Notes: generated by a model not told the origin, from the sequence alone. Numbered from the stretch's first letter, positions 33,535 to 43,506 are shown. The stretch is 56,229 nt of DNA from an uncultured Lachnospiraceae bacterium (GCA_910588285.1 CAJUQB010000021.1:1642-57870); one strand, 5' to 3'. Program-made: numbers and translations.

Positions 33535-34430
33535 TTGTTGTAAAGGATCTCGTAAAATATTTTCATGGCTTCTGCGCCCTTGACCATGTCAATATGCATG
33601 TGCCAAAGGCAGCGGTATACGGGCTTGTGGGGCCAAACGGCGCCGGGAAATCCACGCTGCTGCGCCATATTACCGGAATCTACCGGCCCAGCCAGGGGCA
33701 GATCCTGGTACAGGGGGAGCCTGTGTACGAAAATACGGCCCAAAAGGCCCGGATGTTTTATATTCCGGACGACCTGTTCTATTTCTTCCAGGCAGATACC
33801 CTGGAAATGAAATCCTTTTATGCCGGGCTCTACCCGGCTTTTGACGAGAAGCTGTTTGAAAAGCTGCGGGATTTTTTCCCTTCCATTGATGTTAAGCGGA
33901 ATATCCGCCGGCTCTCCAAGGGCATGCAGAAGCAGGTGGCCTTCTGGCTGGCCCTCTGCTGCCATCCCGGGCTCATGGTGCTGGACGAGCCGGTGGATGG
34001 CCTTGACCCGGTGATGCGCCGCCAGCTCTGGAGCCTGATCTTAAGCCACGGCCAGGAGCAGCCCCTGACCATCCTGATCTCCTCCCACAACCTGCGGGAG
34101 CTGGAGGATGTCTGCGACCATGTCGGCATCATGCATCAGGGGAAGCTTGTTCTGGAGCGCTCCCTCTGCGACCTGCAGAATACCATCTGCAAGGTACAGC
34201 TGGCCTTTGCCCATGCCATGCCTCCGCTGCCTGAGGAGCTGGATATCCTCCAGATGAGCAATATGGGGCGGGTCTACACCATCATTATCCGCGGGGACGG
34301 GGTACAGATCCAGAGACAGCTGTCTGCCCTGAACCCTCTGTTTGTGGATATCCTGCCGCTGACCCTGGAAGAAATTTTCATCTATGAAATGGGAGGAAAC
34401 GATTATGCTGTCAAAGAGATCCTTCTTTAG
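33531..34430 (+). CDS. ABC transporter ATP-binding protein
   Basis: 299 residues with a GTG start overlapping the GntR stop by four bases. Walker A is GPNGAGKST, the signature is RLSKGMQKQ and Walker B is LMVLDEPVDGLDP. The C-terminal 80 residues are the accessory domain of BcrA/YtrB-type ATPases. It pairs with the permease gene that overlaps its end. Confidence 0.95.
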   Translation: MIVVKDLVKYFHGFCALDHVNMHVPKAAVYGLVGPNGAGKSTLLRHITGIYRPSQGQILVQGEPVYENTAQKARMFYIPDDLFYFFQADTLEMKSFYAGLYPAFDEKLFEKLRDFFPSIDVKRNIRRLSKGMQKQVAFWLALCCHPGLMVLDEPVDGLDPVMRRQLWSLILSHGQEQPLTILISSHNLRELEDVCDHVGIMHQGKLVLERSLCDLQNTICKVQLAFAHAMPPLPEELDILQMSNMGRVYTIIIRGDGVQIQRQLSALNPLFVDILPLTLEEIFIYEMGGNDYAVKEILL

Positions 34431-36339
34431 CAAAACTATTTTTCTGAAAAATATAACCCTTTACTGGCCTGTCTGGGCCTGCTGGCTGCTGGTCTGCCTG
34501 TACCGGCTGCCCTTTCGGATCTTTGTGAATCTCTCCGCAGACTTTACGGACATTGCGCCTGCGGAATATGACCGCTATCTGGAGCAGCAGTTTTTGGAAA
34601 CAGTCTACAAGGGTCTCAGTCCCTTCCTGCTGTTCCTGTTTGCTGCCATTACGGCGATCACTCTGTTCTCCTACCTGTATCAGGCCCGGAGCGCCCATAT
34701 GATCCATGCACTGCCGGTATGCAGGGAATCCCTGTACCTGACCAACCTCTGCTCCGGGCTATGCTTTCTGGTCATCCCCCAGCTCTTAAGCTTCCTGGCC
34801 AGTATCTTTGTCTGCTTTTTTCTGCAGATGACACACCTGGAGGGCCTGCTGCACTGGCTGCTGCTCTCCCTGGGCATGACGCTGGCTGCCTTTGCCCTGG
34901 CTGTATTTACGGCCCTGGTCACAGGCCATATGGCGGCTGCCTATGGGTTTTTTATCATTTTCAACTATGCCTTTGTTGTGCTGCGCTCCCAGGTACAATA
35001 TATTATGTCAACCATCTCCTATGGCATGACGCTGGATTTCCAGTTTGGGGATTTCCTTTCGCCCCTCTATTTCCTGGGCCGCTGCTTCGGCACCTCCAGC
35101 CTCTATCTCAACAGCAACGGAACCTTTCATAATGATTTCCTCTCCCTGACCCTGAAAACGGCTCATTTCTATGTGGGAATCTATGCGATTGCGGCATTGG
35201 CGCTTTTTTTCCTTGCCTATCTCATCTATCGGAAGAGGCAGCTGGAGTCAGCCGGCGATATCATCACCGTACACTTTTTAAAGCCCGTATTCCGCTGGGG
35301 AGCCGCATATACCCTGGGAGGCCTGTTTGCCTATCTGGGCACATCGATCATTCACAGATATTCCCCGGCCGGCGGGGATCTTCTGCCTCTGATTCCCCTG
35401 CTGCTGGCTGCTGAATTCATTTTATTTTTTGCCTCTGAGATGGTACTGCAGAAAAGCTTCCGGATTTTTCAGACAAAGCGGCTGGCCGAGAGCGGCGCGC
35501 TGCTGGCAATTACCCTGATTTTTGTATTCTGTGTCCATAAGGATATCCTCCGCTTAGAGCAGCGTGTTCCGAAGGAGGAGGAGATTGAAATGGCCTGCAT
35601 CAGCGGAACATACCCCATACGTCTGTCGCCGGAGGACTATGAAGCCCTTCTCGGCATCCACCAGAAGCTTGCCTCCTCCAAAAAGGACATTCAGAGCTAT
35701 TTCAACCACATGAAGCTGGATGCCAGCTACACCTCGCTGAATATTTATTATAATCTGAAAAACGGCACCCGCCTGGCACGGAAGTATTTCTACCCGGTGG
35801 AGGAACGGTATCTGGATCAGGCGGATTATGTCCTGTATCAGATCATGTCCCTGTCCCACCGGCCGGAATATTATCTGCAGTATCATTTTACGGATGCCTA
35901 CGAACAGCTGACCTTTGTGGAGGGCTCTCTGGGCGTGTATATCAATGGCGATTATCTCACTGATCAAGTTTTGGACCAGGACCAGTGCCGTTCCATATTT
36001 GATGCCTTCCAGAAGGATGTGCAGGAGGGCAATTACCGAATCTACAGCTATCCCTTTGCGGAGGATTATAAGAAGAGCATCTATGCCAATACCCTGTTCC
36101 TGGATTATACCGTTCCTAAGGACAGTGTCTACACCGGCTATGACGGCGAGCAATGCCGCACCTTCGCAAAATCTGTCCAGTCCACAGCCATTACCCTGAC
36201 TACGGACTGTGTGCACACCTTAGAGGCCCTTGGCAGGCTTGGGATCATCACAGAAGAGCGGCGGCTCATCACAGAGGAAGAATTCCAGCTGCTGATGGAT
36301 GATACCGAGAAGGATCTGGAACGGATATTTCATCAATAA
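34405..36339 (+). CDS. ABC transporter permease with large extracytoplasmic domain
   Basis: 644 residues. Six hydrophobic segments occupy about residues 15-290 and another two about 295-390. The remainder (about residues 395-640) is hydrophilic and rich in tyrosine and aspartate. This resembles permeases of YtrA-controlled operons in Clostridia. GGGAGG upstream supports ATG 34405, which lies inside the ATPase gene, so the three genes are coupled. The substrate is unknown. It ends six bases from the convergent aroA. Confidence 0.85.
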   Translation: MLSKRSFFSKTIFLKNITLYWPVWACWLLVCLYRLPFRIFVNLSADFTDIAPAEYDRYLEQQFLETVYKGLSPFLLFLFAAITAITLFSYLYQARSAHMIHALPVCRESLYLTNLCSGLCFLVIPQLLSFLASIFVCFFLQMTHLEGLLHWLLLSLGMTLAAFALAVFTALVTGHMAAAYGFFIIFNYAFVVLRSQVQYIMSTISYGMTLDFQFGDFLSPLYFLGRCFGTSSLYLNSNGTFHNDFLSLTLKTAHFYVGIYAIAALALFFLAYLIYRKRQLESAGDIITVHFLKPVFRWGAAYTLGGLFAYLGTSIIHRYSPAGGDLLPLIPLLLAAEFILFFASEMVLQKSFRIFQTKRLAESGALLAITLIFVFCVHKDILRLEQRVPKEEEIEMACISGTYPIRLSPEDYEALLGIHQKLASSKKDIQSYFNHMKLDASYTSLNIYYNLKNGTRLARKYFYPVEERYLDQADYVLYQIMSLSHRPEYYLQYHFTDAYEQLTFVEGSLGVYINGDYLTDQVLDQDQCRSIFDAFQKDVQEGNYRIYSYPFAEDYKKSIYANTLFLDYTVPKDSVYTGYDGEQCRTFAKSVQSTAITLTTDCVHTLEALGRLGIITEERRLITEEEFQLLMDDTEKDLERIFHQ

Positions 36340-36345
36340 GCCTGC

Positions 36346-37665
36346 TCATGGCTGCCCAAGCCGCTCCACGCACTCGGAAAGCACGGAAAAATATGTCTCA
36401 AAGGTCTTTCGGCAGCAGGCGGGATTGTCAATGGCAATCCCCTCTGCCCGAAGGCCCACCAGGGAAAATCCCATGGCCATCCGGTGATCCTCATAGGTAT
36501 TGACCAGGCAGGGCCCGGGCGTTCCCGGATAAATCTCCAGATCATCCCTGCCCTCCACACAGCGAATCCCCATGCGTCCAAGCTCTGCGGCAATTCCATG
36601 GATGCGGTCGCTCTCCTGCAGGCGGATATGGCCGATCCCTGTGATCCTGGTGGGTCCTTGGGCAAAGGGCGCCAGCGCTGCCAGGGTAATGGCCTGATCC
36701 GAGCAGGCGGACATGTCAGCCTCCACGCCCTCAAGACGGCCCTGGCCGGGCCCAAGCACCGTGATCCCTTCTTCCCCATCCGATACCTGACATCCCATCC
36801 GCTCCAGGATCCGCAAAAATTCCACATCCCCCTGAAGAGAATCAAAATGCACATGGGGCACTGTCACAGCAATGCCCAATAAGGCCGCCATGCCGTAAAA
36901 ATAGCAGGCTGCCGATACGTCCGGCTCGATCCGGTAGGCTCTGGCCTGATAGCTCTGGCCTCCCGGAATCCGAAATTCCGGGCCCTCTGGCGTCTCCCTC
37001 TGTTCCACGGCAACGCCGAACTGCTCCATCATCCGCCTTGTCATATCAATGTAGGCCATGCCATGGCTTCCCTGCACCTGAATCCTCAATTCCTCCCGGG
37101 ACAGCACGGAAGAAATTAAAAGTGCACTTAAGAATTGGCTGCTACTCCCAATATCCACTGTAATCTGCTGCTTCCCAAACCCTTGTCCCTCCAGGGTAAA
37201 GGGAAAAAATCCCTCCTGCTCCCGGTATCTCACCTGACAGCCCAGCTCCTGCAGACAGGTCAGCAGGGGGGCCATGGGACGCCTTTTCATCTGGGGGGAA
37301 GCATCCAGATGATACCGCCCCTTTGCCACGCCCAGATAGGCAGTCAGAAACCGGGCCGCTGTCCCGGCGCTGCCCACATAGATAGAGGCCTCTGCCCTGG
37401 GCACAGCCCCGCCCTGCCCCACCACAAGAATCTGCCGCTGCTCCTCCTCCACCTGGGTCTCAAAGCCCAGCTCCTGGATACAGCTTAAAAAATGTCTGGA
37501 ATCTTCCGAGAACAGCGCCCCCTGAAGCCGGCTTGTCCCTTCTGCCAATGTGGCCAGCAGCAGGGCGCGGTTGGTTATGCTCTTGGACCCCGGCACCTCT
37601 GCCGCCAGCTTCTTCCCCGGCTGCACCTGCCCATAGATACAGGGCACCTGATACGGATTACTCAT
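36346..37665 (-). CDS. aroA: 3-phosphoshikimate 1-carboxyvinyltransferase (EPSP synthase)
   Basis: 439 residues. Motifs in order: PGSKSITNRALLLATLA near the N-terminus, VGSAGTAARFLTAYL, PQMKRRPMAPLL, GSSSQFLSALL, IEPDVSAACYF and LQESDRIHG with the terminal NTYEDHRMAM. It makes EPSP in the shikimate pathway. ATG 37665 overlaps the DJ-1 gene stop by eight bases; the in-frame ATG at 37698 would overlap more and lacks a ribosome binding site. No other aro genes are adjacent. Confidence 0.95.
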   Translation of the reverse strand: MSNPYQVPCIYGQVQPGKKLAAEVPGSKSITNRALLLATLAEGTSRLQGALFSEDSRHFLSCIQELGFETQVEEEQRQILVVGQGGAVPRAEASIYVGSAGTAARFLTAYLGVAKGRYHLDASPQMKRRPMAPLLTCLQELGCQVRYREQEGFFPFTLEGQGFGKQQITVDIGSSSQFLSALLISSVLSREELRIQVQGSHGMAYIDMTRRMMEQFGVAVEQRETPEGPEFRIPGGQSYQARAYRIEPDVSAACYFYGMAALLGIAVTVPHVHFDSLQGDVEFLRILERMGCQVSDGEEGITVLGPGQGRLEGVEADMSACSDQAITLAALAPFAQGPTRITGIGHIRLQESDRIHGIAAELGRMGIRCVEGRDDLEIYPGTPGPCLVNTYEDHRMAMGFSLVGLRAEGIAIDNPACCRKTFETYFSVLSECVERLGQP

Positions 37666-38221
37666 AGAGCGCTCCCGTATACTGGATGGAACGGCCAATC
37701 TCCTCTGCCTCCTCCCGGCTGGTCAGATAGGCAGTCAGGGCCAGCGCAAAGGGAATGGCAGCTCCCATCCCGCGGCCGGTAATTATGTTGCCGTCACAGA
37801 CGACCCCGTCATCCTTTGGCTCTGCCCCATTCATCTGATCCTCAAAGCCCGGATAGCAGGTGGCGCATTTTCCCTCCAGGACGCCGGCAAAGCCCAGCAC
37901 ACTGGGAGCCGCACAGATGGCTGCCACCAGCTTTCCTGCCCGGGCAAACTCCTGTACCCTGGCTACCACTCCTGCATGCTCCTTCAGATGGGTGGTTCCC
38001 GGCATACCGCCCGGCAGAACAATGCCCGTAAGCTCCTCAAAAGCCATATCCTCATATACGCAGTCCGCCACCACATGAATTCCATGGCTTCCCATCACCT
38101 GACGTTTTCCTCCGATTGCAATGGTAACAGTCTCAATGTTGGCCCGGCGCAGAATGTCAACCACAGTCAGACCCTCGATCTCCTCAAAGCCCTCTGCTAA
38201 AAATACTCCAATTTTACTCAT
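37658..38221 (-). CDS. DJ-1/PfpI family protein (YajL-like)
   Basis: 187 residues. The nucleophile elbow is AAICAAPSVLG (cysteine), preceded by LPGGMPGTTHL, and the N-terminal LAEGFEEIEG supplies the conserved glutamate. Members are annotated as chaperones or deglycases, although the deglycase activity is disputed. GGAGC precedes ATG 38221. It is translationally linked to aroA. Confidence 0.92.
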   Translation of the reverse strand: MSKIGVFLAEGFEEIEGLTVVDILRRANIETVTIAIGGKRQVMGSHGIHVVADCVYEDMAFEELTGIVLPGGMPGTTHLKEHAGVVARVQEFARAGKLVAAICAAPSVLGFAGVLEGKCATCYPGFEDQMNGAEPKDDGVVCDGNIITGRGMGAAIPFALALTAYLTSREEAEEIGRSIQYTGALYE

Positions 38222-38387
38222 AATAAAAGCTCCTTTCCACAATAGTTTCCTTTTTCCAAATTCTAACACAAAACATATTTTTTACCAACATATTTTTTGA
38301 AAGCCTGTAAATAATAACACCAAGGTAAGTGAAACACCATTGAAACTTATCTTTAAAAGAATATTTCAAAATTTGGAGGTGAATCGA

Positions 38388-38609
38388 ATGTCTAACAATT
38401 CCGGTTCTAACACAAACAGAATGGCAGTACCTGAGGCAAAGGATGCTATGAATCGTTTTAAGCAGGAGGTTGCTTCTGAAATCGGAGTACCCCTTAAAAA
38501 CGGTTACAACGGTGACCTGACCTCTGCCCAGGCTGGTTCTATCGGCGGCGAAATGGTAAAGAAAATGATCATGAAGCAGGAACAGCAGATGTCCGGCGGA
38601 ATGCAGTAA
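38388..38609 (+). CDS. Alpha/beta-type small acid-soluble spore protein
   Basis: 73 residues. AKDAMNRFKQEVASEIGV contains the GPR protease cleavage region, and GSIGGEMVKKMI is the second DNA-binding helix block. Such proteins coat and protect spore DNA from UV and are degraded on germination. GGAGGTG precedes ATG 38388. It shows that the organism can sporulate. A sigma-G promoter is expected upstream but I could not define one. Confidence 0.95.
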   Translation: MSNNSGSNTNRMAVPEAKDAMNRFKQEVASEIGVPLKNGYNGDLTSAQAGSIGGEMVKKMIMKQEQQMSGGMQ

Positions 38610-38637
38610 CGATTGCAGAAACAATTTTCATTCTTTC

Positions 38638-38688
38638 AAGAAGCTCCTTTGCAAGCATGGCTTGTGAGGGGGTTTCTTTTTTTGGGAA
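38638..38688 (+). terminator. Terminator of the spore protein gene
   Basis: An imperfect stem (AGAAGCTCC with GGGGTTTCT outside, CAAGC/GCTTG inside) around an ATG loop, followed by seven T on the plus strand. Confidence 0.75.
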
Positions 38689-38758
38689 CTTCCTGTATAC
38701 TATGATGTAGCAGTCAAAAGGGATTTTGACCGTTTGAAGATTATCAGGAGGGATTTCC

Positions 38759-39214
38759 ATGGAAATTGAACGAAAATATCTGATCTCTGAATTGCCGCCG
38801 CACCTTGAGAACTATTCCTGTCGCCAAATCGAACAGGGATATCTGAATACGGATCCTGTCATCCGCATCCGCAGGGAGGATGAGAATTATTATCTCACCT
38901 ACAAGTCCAAGGGCCTGATGGTACGCCAGGAATATAACCTGCCCCTGTCTGCAGAGGCCTATGAACATCTGCGCCCCAAGACGGACGGATATTTGATTGC
39001 CAAGACCCGCTACCTGATTCCCCTGGACGAACGCCACACCGCCGAGCTGGACGTATTTCACGGCGATCTTGCGCCCCTATTGCTGGCAGAGGTGGAATTT
39101 GCCACAGAGGAGGAGGCAAATGCTTTCGTGCCGCCGGAGTGGTTCGGGGCGGATGTGACCTTTTCTACCGATTATCACAACAGCACATTGTCACAGCGGG
39201 GGCTGCCGGATTAA
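38759..39214 (+). CDS. CYTH domain protein (probable inorganic triphosphatase)
   Basis: 151 residues. The signature MEIERKYLI (ExExK) opens the protein, followed by alternating charged strands of the triphosphate tunnel (YLTYKSKG, TRYLIPL, AELDVF, LAEVEF). CYTH proteins hydrolyse inorganic triphosphate or related substrates. CAGGAGGG precedes the ATG. Confidence 0.9.
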   Translation: MEIERKYLISELPPHLENYSCRQIEQGYLNTDPVIRIRREDENYYLTYKSKGLMVRQEYNLPLSAEAYEHLRPKTDGYLIAKTRYLIPLDERHTAELDVFHGDLAPLLLAEVEFATEEEANAFVPPEWFGADVTFSTDYHNSTLSQRGLPD

Positions 39215-39224
39215 TGCGGCATAT

Positions 39225-39245
39225 GGGAGACAGTTCCTGTCTCCC
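39225..39245. terminator. Hairpin between convergent genes
   Basis: A perfect nine-base stem (GGGAGACAG with CTGTCTCCC) around TTC. No T-run on either strand, so it is only a weak or Rho-assisted terminator for the CYTH and DUF1653 genes. Confidence 0.45.
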
Positions 39246-39268
39246 TGCAATACTGCTGATATACCGCT

Positions 39269-39919
39269 TCAGCGGTTCATTTCATACCTCTGCTGGGTCC
39301 TGACGCACCGCTTCAGCTCCTCGAACCGTTTCTCCAGGGGCCCTTCCGGAATTACCACATCCATTGTCACTGCCATGTTGTTGATCATCATATTCGTGAC
39401 CTGGCCATCCATCTGGTCTAAAATCCGGTATTTCTCCCCATAGCTGCGGGCATCGAAAAAGGCCATCATCAGCGCCTCCGGGCCAGGCCCGCCATTTTCC
39501 GTTGGGGCTGTTGGCGTTTTCCGCACAATGGTAGACTGGGGCTGCCGTGCAAACTGCGCCCGCCGCTGGGAACGGGGCTGCTCCGCTGTCTTCCGTTCGG
39601 TTATAAACGCCTCCGAAGAGGGCTGCTTTGGTAGCTCTTCGCTTACATGCGCCTCACTCTCCGGCTCTTTGGAGGTTTCCCCGGCTCCAGACACCAGCTC
39701 AAAACGGTACTTCTGAATCACATGGGGGTACTTTTCATGATCCACCTCACTGGTGAACATGGACAAGGGTCTGGCATATACCCGGTAATTCCCGTACAAT
39801 GCCTGATAGATCACCAATTCCTCCTGTGTCTCCGAGTGTATGGCAATTGTTAAAACCTGATATAATTTGTTCTTAAAATGGAGATAACGCTCTCCGGGCT
39901 GCGGTCTTTTCTGTGACAT
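39269..39919 (-). CDS. DUF1653 domain protein
   Basis: 216 residues. The N-terminal 75 residues (GERYLHFKNKLYQVL, YQALYGNYRVYARPLSMF) are a DUF1653 domain. A disordered linker rich in Glu, Gln, Ser and Arg runs to about residue 140. The C-terminal part (PEALMMAFFDARSYGEKYRIL to the end) is a second compact helical domain. Function unknown. AGGAG precedes the ATG. Confidence 0.82.
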   Translation of the reverse strand: MSQKRPQPGERYLHFKNKLYQVLTIAIHSETQEELVIYQALYGNYRVYARPLSMFTSEVDHEKYPHVIQKYRFELVSGAGETSKEPESEAHVSEELPKQPSSEAFITERKTAEQPRSQRRAQFARQPQSTIVRKTPTAPTENGGPGPEALMMAFFDARSYGEKYRILDQMDGQVTNMMINNMAVTMDVVIPEGPLEKRFEELKRCVRTQQRYEMNR

Positions 39920-40073
39920 AAATTCTCCTATCCTATTAATACCCGATTTTCATAATAAAAGCAATGATTTTCCCGCATGGACTCAAAGTCCTGATTCCCA
40001 ATGGAAATCGGCTGGCCCATTCCGGCACCTCCCTTCGCACGTTTGCCATGCATCCCACGCAAAAGCCTAGGCC

Positions 40074-40772
40074 TTATGCCTGGATCCGGTTCAGCATCTC
40101 CACGCCCTCCGCAATAAAATCACGGGCAAAGGTGATCTCCATATCCGGCCCCTTCACCATCAGATCCCAGACCGCATCCAGCTGGAAGCTGTCCTGCCTG
40201 CCGGCCGAAGGCATCCCGGGACTTAACGAAAGTCCCCCGTCTAAAAACAACCCTTCCGCCAGTGGGGCCAGAGAAGCTGCCTCCTCCTGCCCCCACTGAA
40301 GTTGTCCTCTCTCCTGCTTCCTCCGATATGCTGCCTCCTCCTGCTCTCGCTGACGGCCCGCTTCCGCCTCCTTACGCTGGCGCCGTGCCTCCTTCCCCTG
40401 CTCTCGCTGGCGGCATGCCTCCTCCTGCTCCCGCCGGCGGCGCGCTTCCTCCTCCTGCTCCCAGGTCTGGCCGAAATCCTCCTCCACGGCAGCCTTGGCC
40501 CGGCTTAAGATATCTCCGCCCACAGTGGAACCGGAAACCGGGCGGTTATACTTCCTGGCAAGACGCTCCTTTAAGGCCTGCTGCCTGCCCCTCTCATCGC
40601 TGGGCTGATAAGCATCCCAGGGATTCGGCTCCTTCTTCACCGAACCTGCGGCTTGACCGCCCTGCTGCCCCTTCGCTGCATCCGGCCTTGCCGGATTCTT
40701 AATGGTGACGCTCTTTTTATTATAAGCCACCACTGCAAAAATAATGACCAGCCATAAAACAATTGCACCCAT
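40074..40772 (-). CDS. Membrane-anchored protein with Arg/Glu-rich coiled coil
   Basis: 232 residues from ATG 40772 (GGAAGGA upstream). One membrane helix at residues 2-19 precedes a polar linker. About residues 105-160 form a highly charged helix with repeated RQREQ and EEARRR units, then a globular tail with FARDFIAEGVEMLNRIQ. I do not recognise a family. The repeats are visible in DNA as GC-rich near-duplications, so length may vary between strains. Confidence 0.65.
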   Translation of the reverse strand: MGAIVLWLVIIFAVVAYNKKSVTIKNPARPDAAKGQQGGQAAGSVKKEPNPWDAYQPSDERGRQQALKERLARKYNRPVSGSTVGGDILSRAKAAVEEDFGQTWEQEEEARRRREQEEACRQREQGKEARRQRKEAEAGRQREQEEAAYRRKQERGQLQWGQEEAASLAPLAEGLFLDGGLSLSPGMPSAGRQDSFQLDAVWDLMVKGPDMEITFARDFIAEGVEMLNRIQA

Positions 40773-40809
40773 ATTCCTTCCCCCTGTCTCCATCACATTC
40801 TGTAGTTTA

Positions 40810-41337
40810 TCACGTCTTCACCGTATACTTGCCGCAAAACGCCGCAAATAGCCCGATCAGCGCCCCTGCCAGCACATCCGTGGGATAATGCACCCCCAGG
40901 TACAGACGGCTTAACGCAATCAGCACTGCCAGCACAATGGCCGGAACCCCTATGTATCTTGGGCTTCCCCGCAATACCACAAAGCCTGCGGCAATGGAGC
41001 TTGTGGCATGCCCCGAGGGGAAGGAGCTGTCTCCCAAAGGCCCGATCAGCGCCTGCAGCCCCACCAATGCATCGTAGGGCCGCACCCGCAGCACCAGGTT
41101 TTTCAGAATCAGGTTGGTGACAAGATAGCCCACCAGGAGAGCCACCGCCATGGCAATTCCGGTCTTACGGTATCTATGAAAGCAAAGGAACACCGCTGCC
41201 AGCACAATCCAGATCAGCGCGCCGTTTCCCAGGCTGGTAATAAACCGCATAAAGCTGGTCAGCCAGCCGATCCGCAGATAATCCTGAATAAAGAACAGGA
41301 TCTTTCCATCTATACTTGTTAAAAAATCCGGTAACAT
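40810..41337 (-). CDS. PAP2 family membrane phosphatase
   Basis: 175 residues with about five membrane helices. The three phosphatase motifs are present: KNLVLRVRP, SSFPSGHA and SRLYLGVHYPTD. Likely substrates are undecaprenyl pyrophosphate or phosphatidate-type lipids at the outer membrane face; this cannot be resolved from sequence. GAGGTG precedes the ATG. Confidence 0.93.
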   Translation of the reverse strand: MLPDFLTSIDGKILFFIQDYLRIGWLTSFMRFITSLGNGALIWIVLAAVFLCFHRYRKTGIAMAVALLVGYLVTNLILKNLVLRVRPYDALVGLQALIGPLGDSSFPSGHATSSIAAGFVVLRGSPRYIGVPAIVLAVLIALSRLYLGVHYPTDVLAGALIGLFAAFCGKYTVKT

Positions 41338-41424
41338 GTTTCACCTCTATTATTATTTATGAATTGCCCGAATGAAGGCAAACTATACCGCACAGCGGGG
41401 GGTTAAGCTGCCAGGAATGATTTT

Positions 41425-42072
41425 TCAAAGACGCTTCAGGATATACTCCACATCCTCCTTTTTGCCGATCACCATCAGATGCTCCTCCTCCCGGAAGACA
41501 TGCTCAGCCCCCGGCATCAGGTCCGTCTCCCCCTCCTTTTTAATCCCCAGGATATTGACATGGTACTTCACCCGGAAATTCACTTCTTTGATGGATTTGC
41601 CCAGCCATTGGGGCAGCGGAGGGATCTCGTAAATGCCATAATCTCCCATCTCGATATAATCAAATACATGGTTGGCTGTCATCCGTACCGCCAGACGCTC
41701 TGCAATGTCCCGATCCGGGTAAATCACCTCGTCGGCGCCATTTCGCAGCAGGAACTTGGCATGGACATCCCTGGTGGCCTTGCTGATGACACATTTGGCT
41801 CCCAGCTCCTTCAGGAGGCTGGTAATCTCCAGACTGCTCTGGAAATTGGTGCCAATGCACACCAGGCACACGTCAAAATTCCCGACTCCAAAGCTTTTTA
41901 AGACCTCCGGCTTGGTGCAGTCCCCGATCTTCGCGCTGGTGACAATGGGCAGAAGCTCCTCCAGCTTCTCCTCCTTCTGATCCACAATCATCACATCATT
42001 GCCCAGCTTCATCAGATTGGCGGAAAGGTGCTGGCCGAACCGCCCGATCCCGATCACTAAAAAAGATTTCAT
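41425..42072 (-). CDS. ktrA: Potassium uptake regulatory subunit KtrA (TrkA-N/TrkA-C)
   Basis: 215 residues. The RCK_N domain starts FLVIGIGRFGQHL (GxGxxG nucleotide site) and the C-terminal RCK_C domain (KSIKEVNFRVKYHVNILGI) completes it. It gates the KtrB channel in response to ATP/ADP. AGGAG precedes the ATG. It lies 24 bases after ktrB. Confidence 0.93.
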   Translation of the reverse strand: MKSFLVIGIGRFGQHLSANLMKLGNDVMIVDQKEEKLEELLPIVTSAKIGDCTKPEVLKSFGVGNFDVCLVCIGTNFQSSLEITSLLKELGAKCVISKATRDVHAKFLLRNGADEVIYPDRDIAERLAVRMTANHVFDYIEMGDYGIYEIPPLPQWLGKSIKEVNFRVKYHVNILGIKKEGETDLMPGAEHVFREEEHLMVIGKKEDVEYILKRL

Positions 42073-42096
42073 CTCTATCTCCTATCTACCTGTTCT

Positions 42097-43428
42097 CTAT
42101 CCAATGGTAATACGCTCCTCCGGCTGCTTCACCACTGCTCCGCGCTTTTTCTCCATAAAGGAAAGTGCAAAGGACATACTGCCGATCCGCCCGCAGTACA
42201 TCAATACTATAATAATATATCTTGACACAATCGTCAAATCCCTTGTGATCCCTGTGGTCATTCCCACTGTGCCGATGGCAGAAAATACCTCAAACATCAC
42301 GTCGTCCAGCGGGAAGGGATTCAGAGCGCTGACCGCCAGGACGCTGGCCAGGGCCAGGAACAAGTTGATCAGGACGACCGTGCTGGCTCTGCGGACTGCC
42401 TCCTGGGGCAGGCGGCGGTGGAAAATATTCAGCTCCTGCCGGTTCCGCAGGGTTGCGGCAGCCAGAAGGATCAGCACCACAAGGGTTGTGGTCTTAATTC
42501 CCCCGGCCGTGGAGCCCGGGCTCCCCCCGATAAACATCAGGATCACCGTCAGCATCCGGGAGGGCTGGGAATAGCCTGCAGTATCCAGGGTATTAAATCC
42601 TGCCGTCCGGGCCGTTACAGAGGCAAACAGAGAAGACAGAAGCTGCCCCTTTGTCCCCATCCCTGCCAGCAGGTTCTTGTATTCAAACAGATAAAACAAC
42701 AGCGCGCCGCCAAAAATCAGCACCATTGTGGTAACCAGCACGATCTTGGTGTGAAGCAGGTACCGGCTCACATGAAAACGCTTTTTGAAAATATCATCCC
42801 AGACGATAAAACCCACGCCCCCGATCACAATCAGCAGCATGATGGTCACATTCACCACAATATCATCATAGTAATACACCAGGGAGGAATATTCCTCAAA
42901 TCTTCCCATCAGGTCAAATCCGCCATTGCAGAATGCAGAAACCGAATGGAAGATCCCATACCAGACTGCATCCTTCCCTCCCACCCGGGGCAGAAAACGG
43001 AAAAACAGCACCACGGCGCCAATTCCTTCAAATAAGAAAGTAAAGGGGACAATCTTTTTGACCAGGCGCACCATGCCTCCGATCTGCAGGCTGTTGAGGC
43101 TCTCCTGGATCAGATCCCGCTCCTTTAAGCCGATTTTCCGTTTCAAAAAAATCGAGAAAAACATCCCCATGGTTATAAATCCCAGACCTCCGATCTGGAT
43201 CAGCATCAGGATCACAATCTGCCCCAGGAGGCTCCAGTGCTGGTACGTGTCCACCGACACCAGGCCCGTCACACAGGTGGCGCTGGTGGCTGTAAACAGC
43301 GCGTCATGGAAGCTTGTCATCTGTCCGTCCCGGGCACAGGCGGGCAGCATCAGCAATGCCGTACCCACGCATATAATAAGAAAAAACCCCAGGGCTATGG
43401 TCTGTGTTTTACTCAATTGTTTCCGCAT
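42097..43428 (-). CDS. ktrB: Potassium uptake membrane subunit KtrB
   Basis: 443 residues with the fourfold membrane-pore-membrane repeat of the Trk/Ktr/HKT superfamily. Filter-like segments include SATCVTGLVS, SAFCNGGFDL, ARTAGFNTLD and GTVGMTTGIT. The glycine at each filter position is preserved. AGGTG precedes ATG 43428. Order ktrB-ktrA makes a two-gene uptake system. Confidence 0.94.
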   Translation of the reverse strand: MRKQLSKTQTIALGFFLIICVGTALLMLPACARDGQMTSFHDALFTATSATCVTGLVSVDTYQHWSLLGQIVILMLIQIGGLGFITMGMFFSIFLKRKIGLKERDLIQESLNSLQIGGMVRLVKKIVPFTFLFEGIGAVVLFFRFLPRVGGKDAVWYGIFHSVSAFCNGGFDLMGRFEEYSSLVYYYDDIVVNVTIMLLIVIGGVGFIVWDDIFKKRFHVSRYLLHTKIVLVTTMVLIFGGALLFYLFEYKNLLAGMGTKGQLLSSLFASVTARTAGFNTLDTAGYSQPSRMLTVILMFIGGSPGSTAGGIKTTTLVVLILLAAATLRNRQELNIFHRRLPQEAVRRASTVVLINLFLALASVLAVSALNPFPLDDVMFEVFSAIGTVGMTTGITRDLTIVSRYIIIVLMYCGRIGSMSFALSFMEKKRGAVVKQPEERITIG

Positions 43429-43506
43429 TTTTTCACCTGCCTGTCAGAATATGCGCCCAAAAGGCGCCACGGTAAAGGATGCCCCGGAGAACCTCCGGGA
43501 CATCTC

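Noticed and set aside
40302..40702. Proline-rich plus-strand frames
   Set aside because: Antisense to the Arg/Glu coiled-coil repeats of the gene at 40074-40772.
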